Of a stretch of 64,000 bases of DNA, positions 8,675 to 16,845 are shown in pieces. Numbering within the stretch: the first letter of the stretch is position 1; every line of letters starts with the position of its first letter. Origin of the DNA: Advenella sp. FME57 (lineage in GTDB: Bacteria; Pseudomonadota; Gammaproteobacteria; Burkholderiales; Burkholderiaceae_B); contig NZ_JABUXU010000004.1 in the NCBI RefSeq assembly GCF_014897675.1, forward strand, positions 62,001 through 126,000, read 5' to 3'. The notes under the pieces were generated by a model. That model ran no database searches. It was not told the DNA's origin and saw only the letters and a program-made list of their open reading frames with translations. A program made the translations under genes and the position numbers.

Positions 8675-9233
8675 TCGCAGCCATGCCGGCGCCTGGCTGA
8701 GCATGCTGCTGCTGGTGCTGCTATTGGCCGGTTGCGCCGCCACGTCGATACTGCCGCGCCAATACAACGAACCCGCACAGGTCCGATCCTACAAGCTGAG
8801 CCTGGTCACGACGCCCGGACAGACCGAGGACAGCCTGCTGATCGTGCAGCCCGAAGCCGGGGGCGCCAGCCGCTGGATCCAGACCAATGCCCTGGGCGCG
8901 CCGCTGGCCCGCCTGTCGCTGCGCGATGGGCAATGGACGACCGACGGCTTTGCCCCGCCCAACCCTCGTGCTCGCCAGCTGTTCGAAGCCATTATCGCCG
9001 CGCAGATTCCCCAGGCGCAATGGCCTGCCGCCTATCCGGGTGTTGACATCCGCGAGACAGCCGACAGCGCCGGCGCAATCTACACATTCAGTCGTCAGGG
9101 GCAAACGCTCTGGTCGCTGCAACCGCCGCCAGCGCACGGGGCCTCCGGAACAACCTCTGCAGCAGCGGCCATCGGGATTACCCTGCCTGACCGTAGCCAA
9201 TGGAATCTGACCCCTCTGCCCGCAAGACCATGA
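8649..9233 (+). CDS. apeN: DUF3261-type lipoprotein of the APE cluster
   Basis: A 194-residue putative outer-membrane lipoprotein. The signal peptide ends in a lipobox LLAGC with lipidated C29. The rest has no recognisable catalytic motif. Its place between exporter and ketosynthase matches the DUF3261 lipoprotein of APE clusters, which probably helps place the product in the outer membrane. The start is GTG (8649, or a second GTG at 8652) inside the previous gene. Its stop overlaps the next start as ATGA (9230-9233). Confidence 0.75.
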   Translation: MVKHNWIPDRSHAGAWLSMLLLVLLLAGCAATSILPRQYNEPAQVRSYKLSLVTTPGQTEDSLLIVQPEAGGASRWIQTNALGAPLARLSLRDGQWTTDGFAPPNPRARQLFEAIIAAQIPQAQWPAAYPGVDIRETADSAGAIYTFSRQGQTLWSLQPPPAHGASGTTSAAAAIGITLPDRSQWNLTPLPARP

Positions 9234-10423
9234 GAAGTTACCTGAGCCCGCCCGCCACGGTCAGCGCATTGGGGCTGACCTTTGCAGACACCATGCAGGC
9301 ATTGTTTGACACGACCATATCGCCACTGGCGCCGGAAACCCAATGGGTGCCCGGCAAGACGATTTATACCGGTCGCCCGGCTGTCGCGCCCCCGCCGCTG
9401 CCGGCGGGCACACCGGCGCACTTCAATACACATAACAACCGCCTGCTGTGGCAGGCAGCCAGCCAATTGCAGGAGCCCATCGAACGCGCCCGCGCACAGT
9501 ACGGCGGGCCACGGGTCGGCGTCATTATCGGCACCACCACCACGGGCGTCGACGATAACTACCCGGCGTTCCACGCCTTTGCCCGCGACGGGCACTGGGA
9601 CAAGGATCTATACCGGCACGAACGCCAGCTGCTGTCGGCGCCGGCCGACTTCCTGGCCCATCATTTCGGCCTGAGCGGCCCGGTCTACAGCATTTCCACC
9701 GCCTGCACCTCCGGCGCCCGCGCCATTATCACGGCGCATCGCCTGCTGGCCAGTGGGCTGTGCGATGCCGTGATCTGCGGCGGCGTGGATTCTCTGGCCC
9801 ACCTCACGATCAACGGCTTTGACTCCCTGCAGGCGCTGTCCGCGGGCATTGCCAATCCGTTTTCGATCAACCGCGAGGGCATCAATATTGGCGAGGCGGC
9901 CGCCCTTTTTGTGATGACCCGGCAAGCCAGCGATGGCCTGCCCCTGCTGGGCTATGGTAACAGCGCCGACGCCTGGCATATGTCTTCGCCCGACCCCAAG
10001 GCCACAGGCGCCATTCTTGCCATCGGCCAGGCGCTGACACACGCCGGGTGCGAAGCGGAAGATATCGGCTGGGTCAATCTGCATGGTACGGCCACCGAGC
10101 TGAACGACAGCATGGAAAGCCTGGCCATGGCAACCTGCTTTGCGCAGGGCGTTCCCTGCACCAGCACCAAACCGCTCACCGGCCATACCCTGGGCGCGGC
10201 CGGCGCGCTGGAAGCGGCGCTGCTGTGGGGTGTCATCCATCACCAGTACAATCAGGCCGGACGGCTACCCGCACAGCTCTGGGACGAACAAGCAGATCCG
10301 GCGCTGCCTGCGATTGCCCTTACGAACAGCCAATCCAGATGGCAAAAGCAGCCGCGCATCGGCATGAGCCTGTCCTTTGCTTTTGGCGGCAACAACGCCG
10401 TTCTGATACTGGGAGAGGCCTGA
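9230..10423 (+). CDS. apeO: Beta-ketoacyl-ACP synthase of APE synthesis
   Basis: A 397-residue thiolase-fold ketosynthase (FabF/KAS II group). The complete Cys-His-His triad is visible: C159 in STACTSG, H285 in LHGTATEL and H319 in GHTLGAAGA, so it should be an active condensing enzyme rather than a chain-length factor. It extends the polyene chain with malonyl units on an ACP. I prefer the ATG at 9230, which forms ATGA with the lipoprotein stop, over an in-frame ATG at 9200. A 2-base gap separates it from the dehydratase gene. Confidence 0.88.
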   Translation: MRSYLSPPATVSALGLTFADTMQALFDTTISPLAPETQWVPGKTIYTGRPAVAPPPLPAGTPAHFNTHNNRLLWQAASQLQEPIERARAQYGGPRVGVIIGTTTTGVDDNYPAFHAFARDGHWDKDLYRHERQLLSAPADFLAHHFGLSGPVYSISTACTSGARAIITAHRLLASGLCDAVICGGVDSLAHLTINGFDSLQALSAGIANPFSINREGINIGEAAALFVMTRQASDGLPLLGYGNSADAWHMSSPDPKATGAILAIGQALTHAGCEAEDIGWVNLHGTATELNDSMESLAMATCFAQGVPCTSTKPLTGHTLGAAGALEAALLWGVIHHQYNQAGRLPAQLWDEQADPALPAIALTNSQSRWQKQPRIGMSLSFAFGGNNAVLILGEA

Positions 10424-10425
10424 CG

Positions 10426-10920
10426 ATGCAGACCCCCATACGCCATCTTGCGCCTTTACTGCCGCATGCCGGCAGCATGATCCTGCTTGACGAAATCATC
10501 GCCTACTCTGACTCGCAGTTGCAGGCCCTGGCCCGCATTGGACCCGATCACCTCTTCCAGGATGAGAACGGGCAGTTACCTATGTGGTGCGCTATAGAGA
10601 TCATGGCGCAGGGCGTGGCTGCGCTGGCCGGCTGTCATGCCCACGATGCCGGCCAGCCACCAAAACTGGGCTTTCTGCTCGGCAGCCGCCAGATTGACAT
10701 CCTGCGTCCCAATGTGGCGCGAGGCAGCCTGCTATGCGTACGGGTCGAGGCCTCGACCCGTGACGAGGCCAGCGGCTTCGGTGTCTTCGACTGTAGCCTG
10801 TCCCTGCTGGATGAACCAGACGATGCCAACACCGACCGTGCACAAACGGTGGCCACCGCAAGACTGAGCGTATTCAGTCCGCCGGATATTGAACACTACT
10901 TACAGGAGCAAACAGCGTGA
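10426..10920 (+). CDS. apeP: 3-hydroxyacyl-ACP dehydratase (FabZ/FabA-like) of APE synthesis
   Basis: A 164-residue hot-dog dehydratase; LPHAGSMILLDEI at the N-terminus is the usual start of this group and a WCAIEIMAQGVAALAG helix follows. It would work with the dehydratase domain of the upstream ligase fusion. ApeI and ApeP form a heterocomplex in characterised systems; whether the fused version does so here is an inference. The start is 2 bases after the apeO stop, and the stop overlaps the GTG start of the ketoreductase (GTGA, 10917-10920). Confidence 0.85.
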   Translation: MQTPIRHLAPLLPHAGSMILLDEIIAYSDSQLQALARIGPDHLFQDENGQLPMWCAIEIMAQGVAALAGCHAHDAGQPPKLGFLLGSRQIDILRPNVARGSLLCVRVEASTRDEASGFGVFDCSLSLLDEPDDANTDRAQTVATARLSVFSPPDIEHYLQEQTA

Positions 10921-11648
10921 CCGCTTCCCGTATTTTTGTCACCGGTTCCAGCCGGGGTATCGGCAAAGCCATCGCCCTTGATCTGGCGCAGGCAGGCTTC
11001 GATATCACCTTGCACTGCCGCCAGCGGCGGCAAGAGGCGCAACAGGTCGCCAAACAAATCCAGGCCCTGGGTCGCAACGCCGACATCTTGCAGTTCGACG
11101 TGTCCGATCGCCCTGCTTGCAGGCAGGCACTGGAAACGTATCTGGAAAGCCACGACGCCTTCTATGGGGTTGTCCTGAACGCCGGGCTGACCCGCGATAA
11201 CGCCTTCCCTGCCTTTACCGATGAAGACTGGGACCAGGTGCTGGACACCAACCTGGGTGGGTTTTATAACGTCCTGCATCCCCTGATCATGCCCATGATT
11301 CGTCGGCGCCAGCCTGGTCGCATCGTCTGCATGGCTTCGGTATCCGGGATTATCGGCAACCGCGGACAGGTCAACTACAGCGCCTCTAAAGCCGGCCTGA
11401 TCGGGGCAGCCAAGGCGCTGGCCGTGGAACTGGCTAAACGTCGCATTACCGTCAATTGCGTGGCGCCCGGGCTGATTGATACAGATATGCTTGACCAGCA
11501 GGTGCCCGTCGAGGAAATACTGAAAATGATTCCGGCCCAGCGTGCCGGCAATCCCGAGGAAGTGGCTGCTGCTGTGACCTTCCTGATGTCCGAAAAAGCC
11601 GGCTACATTACCCGCCAGGTGCTTTCGGTCAATGGAGGGTTGTGCTGA
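10917..11648 (+). CDS. apeQ: 3-ketoacyl-ACP reductase (FabG-like SDR) of APE synthesis
   Basis: A 243-residue short-chain dehydrogenase with NADPH-binding GSSRGIG at 10-16 and the catalytic triad S141, Y154, K158 (NYSASKAG). It reduces the 3-ketoacyl-ACP formed by the ketosynthases, ahead of dehydration. The GTG start overlaps the dehydratase stop. Its stop TGA overlaps the ATG of the final ketosynthase (11648). Confidence 0.9.
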   Translation: MTASRIFVTGSSRGIGKAIALDLAQAGFDITLHCRQRRQEAQQVAKQIQALGRNADILQFDVSDRPACRQALETYLESHDAFYGVVLNAGLTRDNAFPAFTDEDWDQVLDTNLGGFYNVLHPLIMPMIRRRQPGRIVCMASVSGIIGNRGQVNYSASKAGLIGAAKALAVELAKRRITVNCVAPGLIDTDMLDQQVPVEEILKMIPAQRAGNPEEVAAAVTFLMSEKAGYITRQVLSVNGGLC

Positions 11649-12874
11649 TGAAGCGTGTGGTTGTAACGGGCATGGGCGGCATTACTGCCCTGGGCAACAG
11701 CTGGCCACAGATCCGGCAAGCCTTTACCGAGGGCCGCAGCGCCGTATGCGTCATGCCCGAATGGGATCGTTATACTGAACTGAATACCCGCCTGGCCGCC
11801 CCCATTGCCCACTATCGCTGTCCATCGCACTGGCAGCGCAAGCAGTTGCGTAGCCTGGGCAGGGTATCGCAGCTGTGTGTCGACGCTGCCGAGCGCGCCC
11901 TGGCCGATGCCGGCCTGCTGGGCGATCCGCTCATCCAGTCCGGCGCCATGGGGGTGGCCTGCGGGTCGTCCACGGGCAGTACCGAAGACGTCAGAGCCCT
12001 GGCGGCCCTGCTCATGCATGGCGAATCGCATGGGGTCAATGCCAACACCTATGTTCGCATGATGCCGCACACGACGGCTGCCAACATTGGTATTTTCTTC
12101 GGCCTCAAAGGACGAGTCATCCCCACCTCCAGTGCGTGCACCTCAGGCAGCCAGGGCATCGGCTATGCCTATGAAGCCATCAAATACGGGCTGATCCCGT
12201 TGATGCTCGGCGGCGGCGGTGAAGAACTGTGCCCCAGCGAAGCCTATGTGTTCGATTCCCTGTACGCCACCAGTCAGCGCAACAGCGCGCCGCACACCTC
12301 GCCGCGCCCCTATGACCGGGATCGCGACGGGCTGGTTATCGGCGAAGGCGCCTGCATGTTCGTCCTGGAAGAGCGTGATCATGCCCTGGCACGAGGCGCC
12401 CGCATATACGCAGAAATCGTCGGCTTCGGCAGCAATTCAGATGGCGCCCATATCACCCGCCCCCAGGCCGACACCATGCACCGGGCCATGACGCTTGCCA
12501 TTGAAGACGCAGGTATTCACGCCGAACAGATCGGCTATGTCAACGGACACGGCACGGCAACCGAACAGGGCGATATTGCTGAATCACATGCCACGGCAAC
12601 CTTGTTTGGCGAGCGCGCAGCCATCAGTTCGCAAAAAAGTTTCCTGGGCCATACCCTTGGCGCCTGCGGCGCACTGGAATCCTGGTTCTCCATTGCCATG
12701 ATGCACGACCGCGCGTTTGTGCCCACCCTGAACCTGGACAATGTGGACCCACGCTGCGCGCAGCTGGACTATCTGCAGCATGACTGGCGCGACATTGACA
12801 CCGAATATGTGATGAATAACAACTTTGCTTTCGGCGGCATCAATACTTCGCTGATATTCCGCCGGCCAGACTGA
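11648..12874 (+). CDS. apeR: Second beta-ketoacyl-ACP synthase of APE synthesis
   Basis: A 408-residue FabF-like ketosynthase and the last gene of the operon. The triad is complete: C164 in SSACTSGSQG, H301 in GHGTATEQ and H335 in LGHTLGACG. In studied APE systems ApeR supplies an additional condensation step, perhaps initiation, next to the ApeO-ApeC pair. I chose the ATG at 11648, which shares a base with the ketoreductase stop; an in-frame GTG lies 6 bases upstream. A 63-base gap with no clear terminator separates it from the convergent phosphopantetheinyl transferase gene. Confidence 0.88.
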   Translation: MKRVVVTGMGGITALGNSWPQIRQAFTEGRSAVCVMPEWDRYTELNTRLAAPIAHYRCPSHWQRKQLRSLGRVSQLCVDAAERALADAGLLGDPLIQSGAMGVACGSSTGSTEDVRALAALLMHGESHGVNANTYVRMMPHTTAANIGIFFGLKGRVIPTSSACTSGSQGIGYAYEAIKYGLIPLMLGGGGEELCPSEAYVFDSLYATSQRNSAPHTSPRPYDRDRDGLVIGEGACMFVLEERDHALARGARIYAEIVGFGSNSDGAHITRPQADTMHRAMTLAIEDAGIHAEQIGYVNGHGTATEQGDIAESHATATLFGERAAISSQKSFLGHTLGACGALESWFSIAMMHDRAFVPTLNLDNVDPRCAQLDYLQHDWRDIDTEYVMNNNFAFGGINTSLIFRRPD

Positions 12875-12937
12875 AGACTGGAGATTGCAACCGCTGCGCT
12901 GGTCCATCGCAACAGATGCGCCAACAGGGCGCTACCA

Positions 12938-13780
12938 TCAAACCTCGGGCTGCAGCCCGACACCAAAAACCACAGACTGCTCAAGCGGCAGGCTACGCGC
13001 TTGGCCCGGCGTTGCCTGCCTGGCGAACATCCTGACCGGCGTCGGAACATCCTGACCAGGCCACACGACCGCCGTCATCCAGTTATCACCGATCATGGCC
13101 GATAGGCCGTGCCAGTGCCAGTCTCCCAGGCCGATCAGGCGCCACGAATGCTGGTGCGCCAGATTAGACTGTTGCGCGACCTGTTGCCCGCCCATTCCAG
13201 CGGCCTCGGATGCCTTGGGCAATGGCATCTGCAGCGCACGGGCAACGTCATCGGGCCATGTCCCGGCTGCGACAGCAGCAACACCCCCCGCTGCCGGTGT
13301 GATGCATGCGCCAGGCCTGATCCCTACCCGCAGCATGTCTGCCGGAAAGTCGCCGCCCACCGCTTTGACCAGCGCTTCCTTGAGCGTCCACAGTCGGAAA
13401 AAAAAGCGGGTTCTGTCCTGCCCCTGCAGCGTGCGCAATAGCCGCTTTTCATCATCATGGGCGATCAGCTCGGCCAGGGCCAGCTCATCAATGGCGCGTA
13501 TCCGCTCCAGATCAACGCCTAGGTGCTCATGCAGCGATGATGCCGCCCACAGGGCGTGGCCGGCACTGTGCGACAGGCTCGATGATCGATAGGGATCCAG
13601 CAGACGGCGCTGCAGGGCGCGACTGACACGCCACTCGTAGGCTTTACGCGCGCTCAGGCGAGCCGCCTCGCGGGCGCGATCCTCTGGATTCAGCGCCAAC
13701 GAGTCGTACTCTACCTGCAAGGCGGGGCCGGCAAACCACAGTTGCAGCAACGCCGGCCGATCTGAAACGGAAAATGGCAT
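12938..13780 (-). CDS. 4'-phosphopantetheinyl transferase (Sfp type)
   Basis: A 280-residue protein with the two Sfp-superfamily motifs: GVDLERIR (Mg2+-binding aspartate and glutamate) and WTLKEALVKAVG. It transfers phosphopantetheine from CoA to carrier-protein serines. Its convergent position directly after the APE operon suggests that it activates the APE carrier proteins, which would lie upstream of the window. The last ~80 residues are low in recognisable features. The start codon is CAT at 13778-13780 on this strand, and no other gene is in the same transcript. Confidence 0.85.
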   Translation of the reverse strand: MPFSVSDRPALLQLWFAGPALQVEYDSLALNPEDRAREAARLSARKAYEWRVSRALQRRLLDPYRSSSLSHSAGHALWAASSLHEHLGVDLERIRAIDELALAELIAHDDEKRLLRTLQGQDRTRFFFRLWTLKEALVKAVGGDFPADMLRVGIRPGACITPAAGGVAAVAAGTWPDDVARALQMPLPKASEAAGMGGQQVAQQSNLAHQHSWRLIGLGDWHWHGLSAMIGDNWMTAVVWPGQDVPTPVRMFARQATPGQARSLPLEQSVVFGVGLQPEV

Positions 13781-14148
13781 GAATCACGCAACCGAAATGG
13801 CAATGTTGCCATTGTACGTATTCATGCCATGGGCGGGCGCATCTTTGATGAATGATTTTGATGGATTCCAAGCTGACCCCCGGCTTGCCGGCTGCATGGT
13901 GCACGCTTGGTCAACAGTCGAGGCGGACTCGACATGGAGTTGGCGCGCCGTAGCTTGTCTCCCAATGCAGGACAGGCATCCGGGAGACTGTTTCATAATT
14001 TTGATTGCGAGCAATATTATTTTGTAGCAGTGAAGCAATGTTATACCTGTAATAGAAGTATGACTTTTACCTATCACTGGCCCATTCCATCGTCTTTTTC
14101 CCACATATGTGCTAATGTGGGTTTGTGTAAATCTATAGGAATTACCCT
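13781..14148. other. Gene-free stretch between PPTase and parD
   Basis: This 368-base stretch must hold the divergent promoters of the phosphopantetheinyl transferase (minus) and parD (plus). From about 13990 it becomes AT-rich compared with the APE genes. No protein-like reading frame is convincing. The only clear structure is the inverted repeat near 14100, listed separately. Confidence 0.6.
14100..14121 (+). promoter_or_regulatory. Inverted repeat upstream of parD, probable ParD operator
   Basis: CCCACA and TGTGGG arms (14100-14105, 14116-14121) surround a nested 10-bp palindrome CACATATGTG (14102-14111). It lies 28 bases before the parD ATG. ParD antitoxins of the RK2 type repress their own promoter through a dyad at this place, so this is a plausible operator. 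Binding itself is inferred. Confidence 0.45.
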
Positions 14149-14400
14149 ATGAGCCGTCTCACAATCGACCTATCTGACCGGCAACACCAAAGCCTGAAGG
14201 CGCTGGCCGCCTTACAAGGCAAAACCATTAAACAATACGCCCTCGAACGCTTGTTCCCCGGCGATGCTGATGCCGAACAGGCATGGCAGGAACTAAAGAC
14301 CGTGCTGGGATCTCGCATCAACGATGGGCTTGCCGGGAAGGTATCGACAAAGAACATCAGCGAAATCCTTGATGAAGAACTAGGCAAGGACCGCAGTTGA
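14149..14400 (+). CDS. parD: ParD antitoxin, RK2-like
   Basis: An 83-residue ribbon-helix-helix antitoxin. The sequence (MSRLTIDLSDRQHQSLKALA at the start, EILDEELGKDRS at the end) is very close to what I recall of ParD of the broad-host-range plasmid RK2, also 83 residues. The N-terminal half binds DNA as a dimer and represses the operon; the C-terminal half binds and neutralises ParE. The ribosome-binding sequence AGGA precedes the ATG. The stop overlaps the parE start as TTGA (14397-14400). The plasmid-type module suggests transfer from a mobile element. Confidence 0.9.
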   Translation: MSRLTIDLSDRQHQSLKALAALQGKTIKQYALERLFPGDADAEQAWQELKTVLGSRINDGLAGKVSTKNISEILDEELGKDRS

Positions 14401-14713
14401 GGGCCTACATTCTTACTGAAGATGCTGAAGCTGATTTGCGCGACATCATCCGATACACTCGTAAGCAATGGGGCGCCGCGCAAGTACGGCGCTATATCGG
14501 CAAACTGGAACAGGGCATTGCCAGTCTCGCTGCAGGTAAAGGCCCATTCACAGTCGTGGACGAACTTTATCCTGCGTTACGAATGGCCCATTTCGAGCAT
14601 CATTACCTCTTTTGCCTGCCGCGTGAACACGCCCCGCTTTGGTCGTAGCTATTTTCCATGAGCGCATGGATCTCGTGACACGACTGGCAGATCGGCTTAA
14701 CAATGAAAATTAG
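14397..14713 (+). pseudogene. parE: parE toxin gene, RK2-like, broken by a frameshift near codon 79
   Basis: The first frame starts at TTG 14397 and runs as a normal ParE (RAYILTEDAEADLR..., 83 residues) to a premature TAG at 14646-14648. Around 14626-14636 the homologous sequence moves to another frame, where PALVVAIFHERMDLVTRLAD continues to the stop at 14711-14713, matching the end of RK2 ParE as I recall it (PALVVAILHERMDLMTRLAD). One missing base in the run CGCCCCGC explains the shift; with it restored the product would have about 104 residues (RK2 ParE has 103). ParE poisons DNA gyrase, and its C-terminal end is important for toxicity, so the truncated form is probably inactive. A sequencing error in the C-run is the main alternative. 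Confidence 0.85.
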
Positions 14714-14908
14714 TCGATAAAAAAGCATCCGCCATCACGCCACAAACAACTCAGGATATAAGTAGAGCCACTAATGGCATAAAACCTAACATGTTCGCGC
14801 TTCCCGTCCTTGGCCAATGACTAATTCCGCGGTTTAGGTAATTTTCACCAACGCTCATTCTGCTTGAGCATCGTTGCTTTGCCAAATAGCTTGGCTCGAT
14901 GGTGTTGC

Positions 14909-14928
14909 GGCCGGCGCTTTGGCCGGCC
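14909..14928 (-). terminator. GC-rich hairpin after the ornithine cyclodeaminase gene
   Basis: GGCCGGC and GCCGGCC arms with a 6-base loop lie 11 bases beyond the 3' end of the minus-strand gene. No T-run follows on that strand, so this is at best a weak or factor-assisted terminator. The stretch 14714-14908 before it shows no gene. Confidence 0.35.
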
Positions 14929-14938
14929 CCCTTTCCAC

Positions 14939-16021
14939 TCAGGGTAATGCGGCAATCGGTTCGGCTTCCCGTTGGACCTGACCCACACCAAGATAGGAAA
15001 ACAGATCCTTCGGATCGGCCAGTTCGGGCACCAGCGAAATGGGCTGCATCAGACCCAGCTTGTGCGCCGTATCCCGCATATAGACCAGCGCCGAGAAGTC
15101 TTCCAGGGCAAAACCGACGGAATCGAACAGGGTAATCTGTGTATCGGTTTCACGGCCTTTGGCCTGGCCCTGAAAGACCTGCCACAAATGCCGGACAGGA
15201 AAATCTGCGCCCACATTCTGCAATTCGCCTTCGACGCGAGTTTGCGGCTCGAACTCGACAAACACGGTGGCCAATGGCAGGATGTCGGGATGCAGCTCAG
15301 TTTTACCCGGGCAATCGCCGCCGACAGCATTGATATGCATGCCTGGCTTGATCATCTCGGGGGTCAGGATATGTGCCCGCGAATATTCGGCGGTCACCGT
15401 TGTCACAATGTCGGCGTCCCGGACGGCATCGGCCACACTGTCTGCAATGTCAACCGTCATGCCGGTGTGGCATAGATTATCGGCCAGCTTTTGTGACGCG
15501 GCACGATCAAGATCATATACGCTCAAATGCTCGATTCCCAGCAGATAATGAAAGGCCAGCGCCTGAAACTCGCTTTGACAGCCATTGCCGATCAGAGCCA
15601 TCCGGCGGCTGTTGCTGCGCGCCAGGTGCTTTGCCGCCAATGCCGACATGGCTGCCGTTCGAAGCGCTGTGGTCAACGTCAATTCACAGATGACCTCGGG
15701 CTTGCCGGTGCTATTGTCAACCAGCGCGCCAAATGCCAGCACCGTGGACAAGCCTTCCTGAGGATTATGGGGATGACAATTGACATACTTGAACGAATAA
15801 TTCTGTTTGTCCGCAATGGGCATCAATTCCATCACCCCATCCTGCACATATTTGGCAACTCGGGATGACTTGTCAAATTCATCCCAGCGCAAATAGTCTG
15901 ACAGGATATAGTTCATCACGCCCTCAAGCGTCTGCTTCATACCCTGCCGCTGCACGATGCGGGCCACGTCCTGCGGACGGATCAGCCCGGTATTCAGATT
16001 CGTTTGTGTCAAATGACTCAT
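14939..16021 (-). CDS. ocd: Ornithine cyclodeaminase
   Basis: A 360-residue member of the ornithine cyclodeaminase/mu-crystallin family. The enzyme turns L-ornithine into L-proline and ammonia with bound NAD+. Visible signs are the N-terminal substrate region (KYVQDGVMELMPI, FKYVNCHPHNP), the dinucleotide-binding loop IGNGCQSEFQALAF and the family motif INAVGGDCPGKTELHPDIL. The length fits the long bacterial Ocd group. I chose the ATG at 16021 (MSHLTQTN); an in-frame start at 16069 would add 16 atypical residues. A divergent Lrp/AsnC regulator suggests substrate-responsive control. Confidence 0.9.
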   Translation of the reverse strand: MSHLTQTNLNTGLIRPQDVARIVQRQGMKQTLEGVMNYILSDYLRWDEFDKSSRVAKYVQDGVMELMPIADKQNYSFKYVNCHPHNPQEGLSTVLAFGALVDNSTGKPEVICELTLTTALRTAAMSALAAKHLARSNSRRMALIGNGCQSEFQALAFHYLLGIEHLSVYDLDRAASQKLADNLCHTGMTVDIADSVADAVRDADIVTTVTAEYSRAHILTPEMIKPGMHINAVGGDCPGKTELHPDILPLATVFVEFEPQTRVEGELQNVGADFPVRHLWQVFQGQAKGRETDTQITLFDSVGFALEDFSALVYMRDTAHKLGLMQPISLVPELADPKDLFSYLGVGQVQREAEPIAALP

Positions 16022-16343
16022 GGTTATCTCCGTTTTATGCGTTGCCGGCGCCAATAACAGGGGGAGCAATGCCGGGTACGCTCGCGCACCCTTGATCCAG
16101 CCCGTCCCACCCTTTTCATCCCATCACCGACAACCAAGGCTGTCGGCAGATGATGTGTTCTGCAAGCCATGTTCAAAATGCGCCGTGCTGAACCGGGTGG
16201 TGTCCTGTGCCGACACTATATTTAATGTGTGTCTTTGTTTCTTAAGTGTGCCGCATTCTCGCGGCAACGCATATCGGCAATTTTGCACACTTTTGTCCAT
16301 TATTTTGCCATAATGACAATATAAACTGCCTGAATGAGCAAAT
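16022..16343. other. Divergent promoter region between ocd and the Lrp-type regulator
   Basis: This 322-base stretch has no convincing reading frame. The half next to the regulator gene is AT-rich and contains one clear dyad (16293-16319, listed separately). Promoters for both genes must lie here, but I cannot assign -35 and -10 boxes with confidence. Confidence 0.6.
16293..16319 (+). promoter_or_regulatory. Dyad upstream of the Lrp/AsnC gene, probable autoregulatory operator
   Basis: TTGTCCATTAT and ATAATGACAA are inverted arms around TTTGCC; they match except for one unpaired base. The inner 6-bp arms CATTAT/ATAATG are perfect. The site ends 24 bases before the regulator ATG, where Lrp-family proteins usually bind to control themselves and the divergent gene. 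Confidence 0.5.
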
Positions 16344-16763
16344 ATGGACTCGACTGACCAAGCACTTATCTCGTTGTTACGCCAGAATGCGCGGTATACG
16401 GTCGCCGATTTGGCCAAAAAACTCGGCCTCTCGCGCGGCACGATACGCAACCGGATGCTACGGCTGGAAGACGCCGGCGTGATCGTCGGCTACACGGTGC
16501 AATTGCGTCCGGACACGCAGACACAAACCATCCGCGCATGGATGAGCATTGCCATTGAAGGGAACATGAGCCGCCAGGTGATCGCCAGCCTGCTGGGCGA
16601 ACCCTGCATCGTGGCCTTGCATGACACCAATGGTCGCTGGGACCTGCTGGCAGAACTGGAAGCCGGCTCACTGGCCGAGCTGGGTCAGGCACTGGAGCGG
16701 ATCCGGCTGATCCGCAATATCAGCAACTCAGAAACCAGCATACATCTGAAGAGCTATCGGTAG
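16344..16763 (+). CDS. Lrp/AsnC-family transcriptional regulator
   Basis: A 139-residue protein with the standard Lrp layout: N-terminal helix-turn-helix (ARYTVADLAKKLGLSRGTIR, residues ~14-33) and a C-terminal RAM/ACT-like ligand domain. It begins DSTDQALISLLRQNAR, the usual Lrp opening. It is divergent from ocd, so a likely role is control of ornithine/arginine catabolism, with the amino acid as effector. That assignment is inferred from position. Confidence 0.88.
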   Translation: MDSTDQALISLLRQNARYTVADLAKKLGLSRGTIRNRMLRLEDAGVIVGYTVQLRPDTQTQTIRAWMSIAIEGNMSRQVIASLLGEPCIVALHDTNGRWDLLAELEAGSLAELGQALERIRLIRNISNSETSIHLKSYR

Positions 16764-16845
16764 CCCTGGCCATTGCAAAGGCACATTGCTGTTGCCAACG
16801 CCGTTGCCATTGCACGGTGGTGACGCCTGCACATTGCAGCTGCGC

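Noticed and set aside
12940-12962. CGGGCTGCAGCCCG palindrome at the end of the PPTase gene as a terminator
   Set aside because: It lies in the coding region and has no T-run on either strand.
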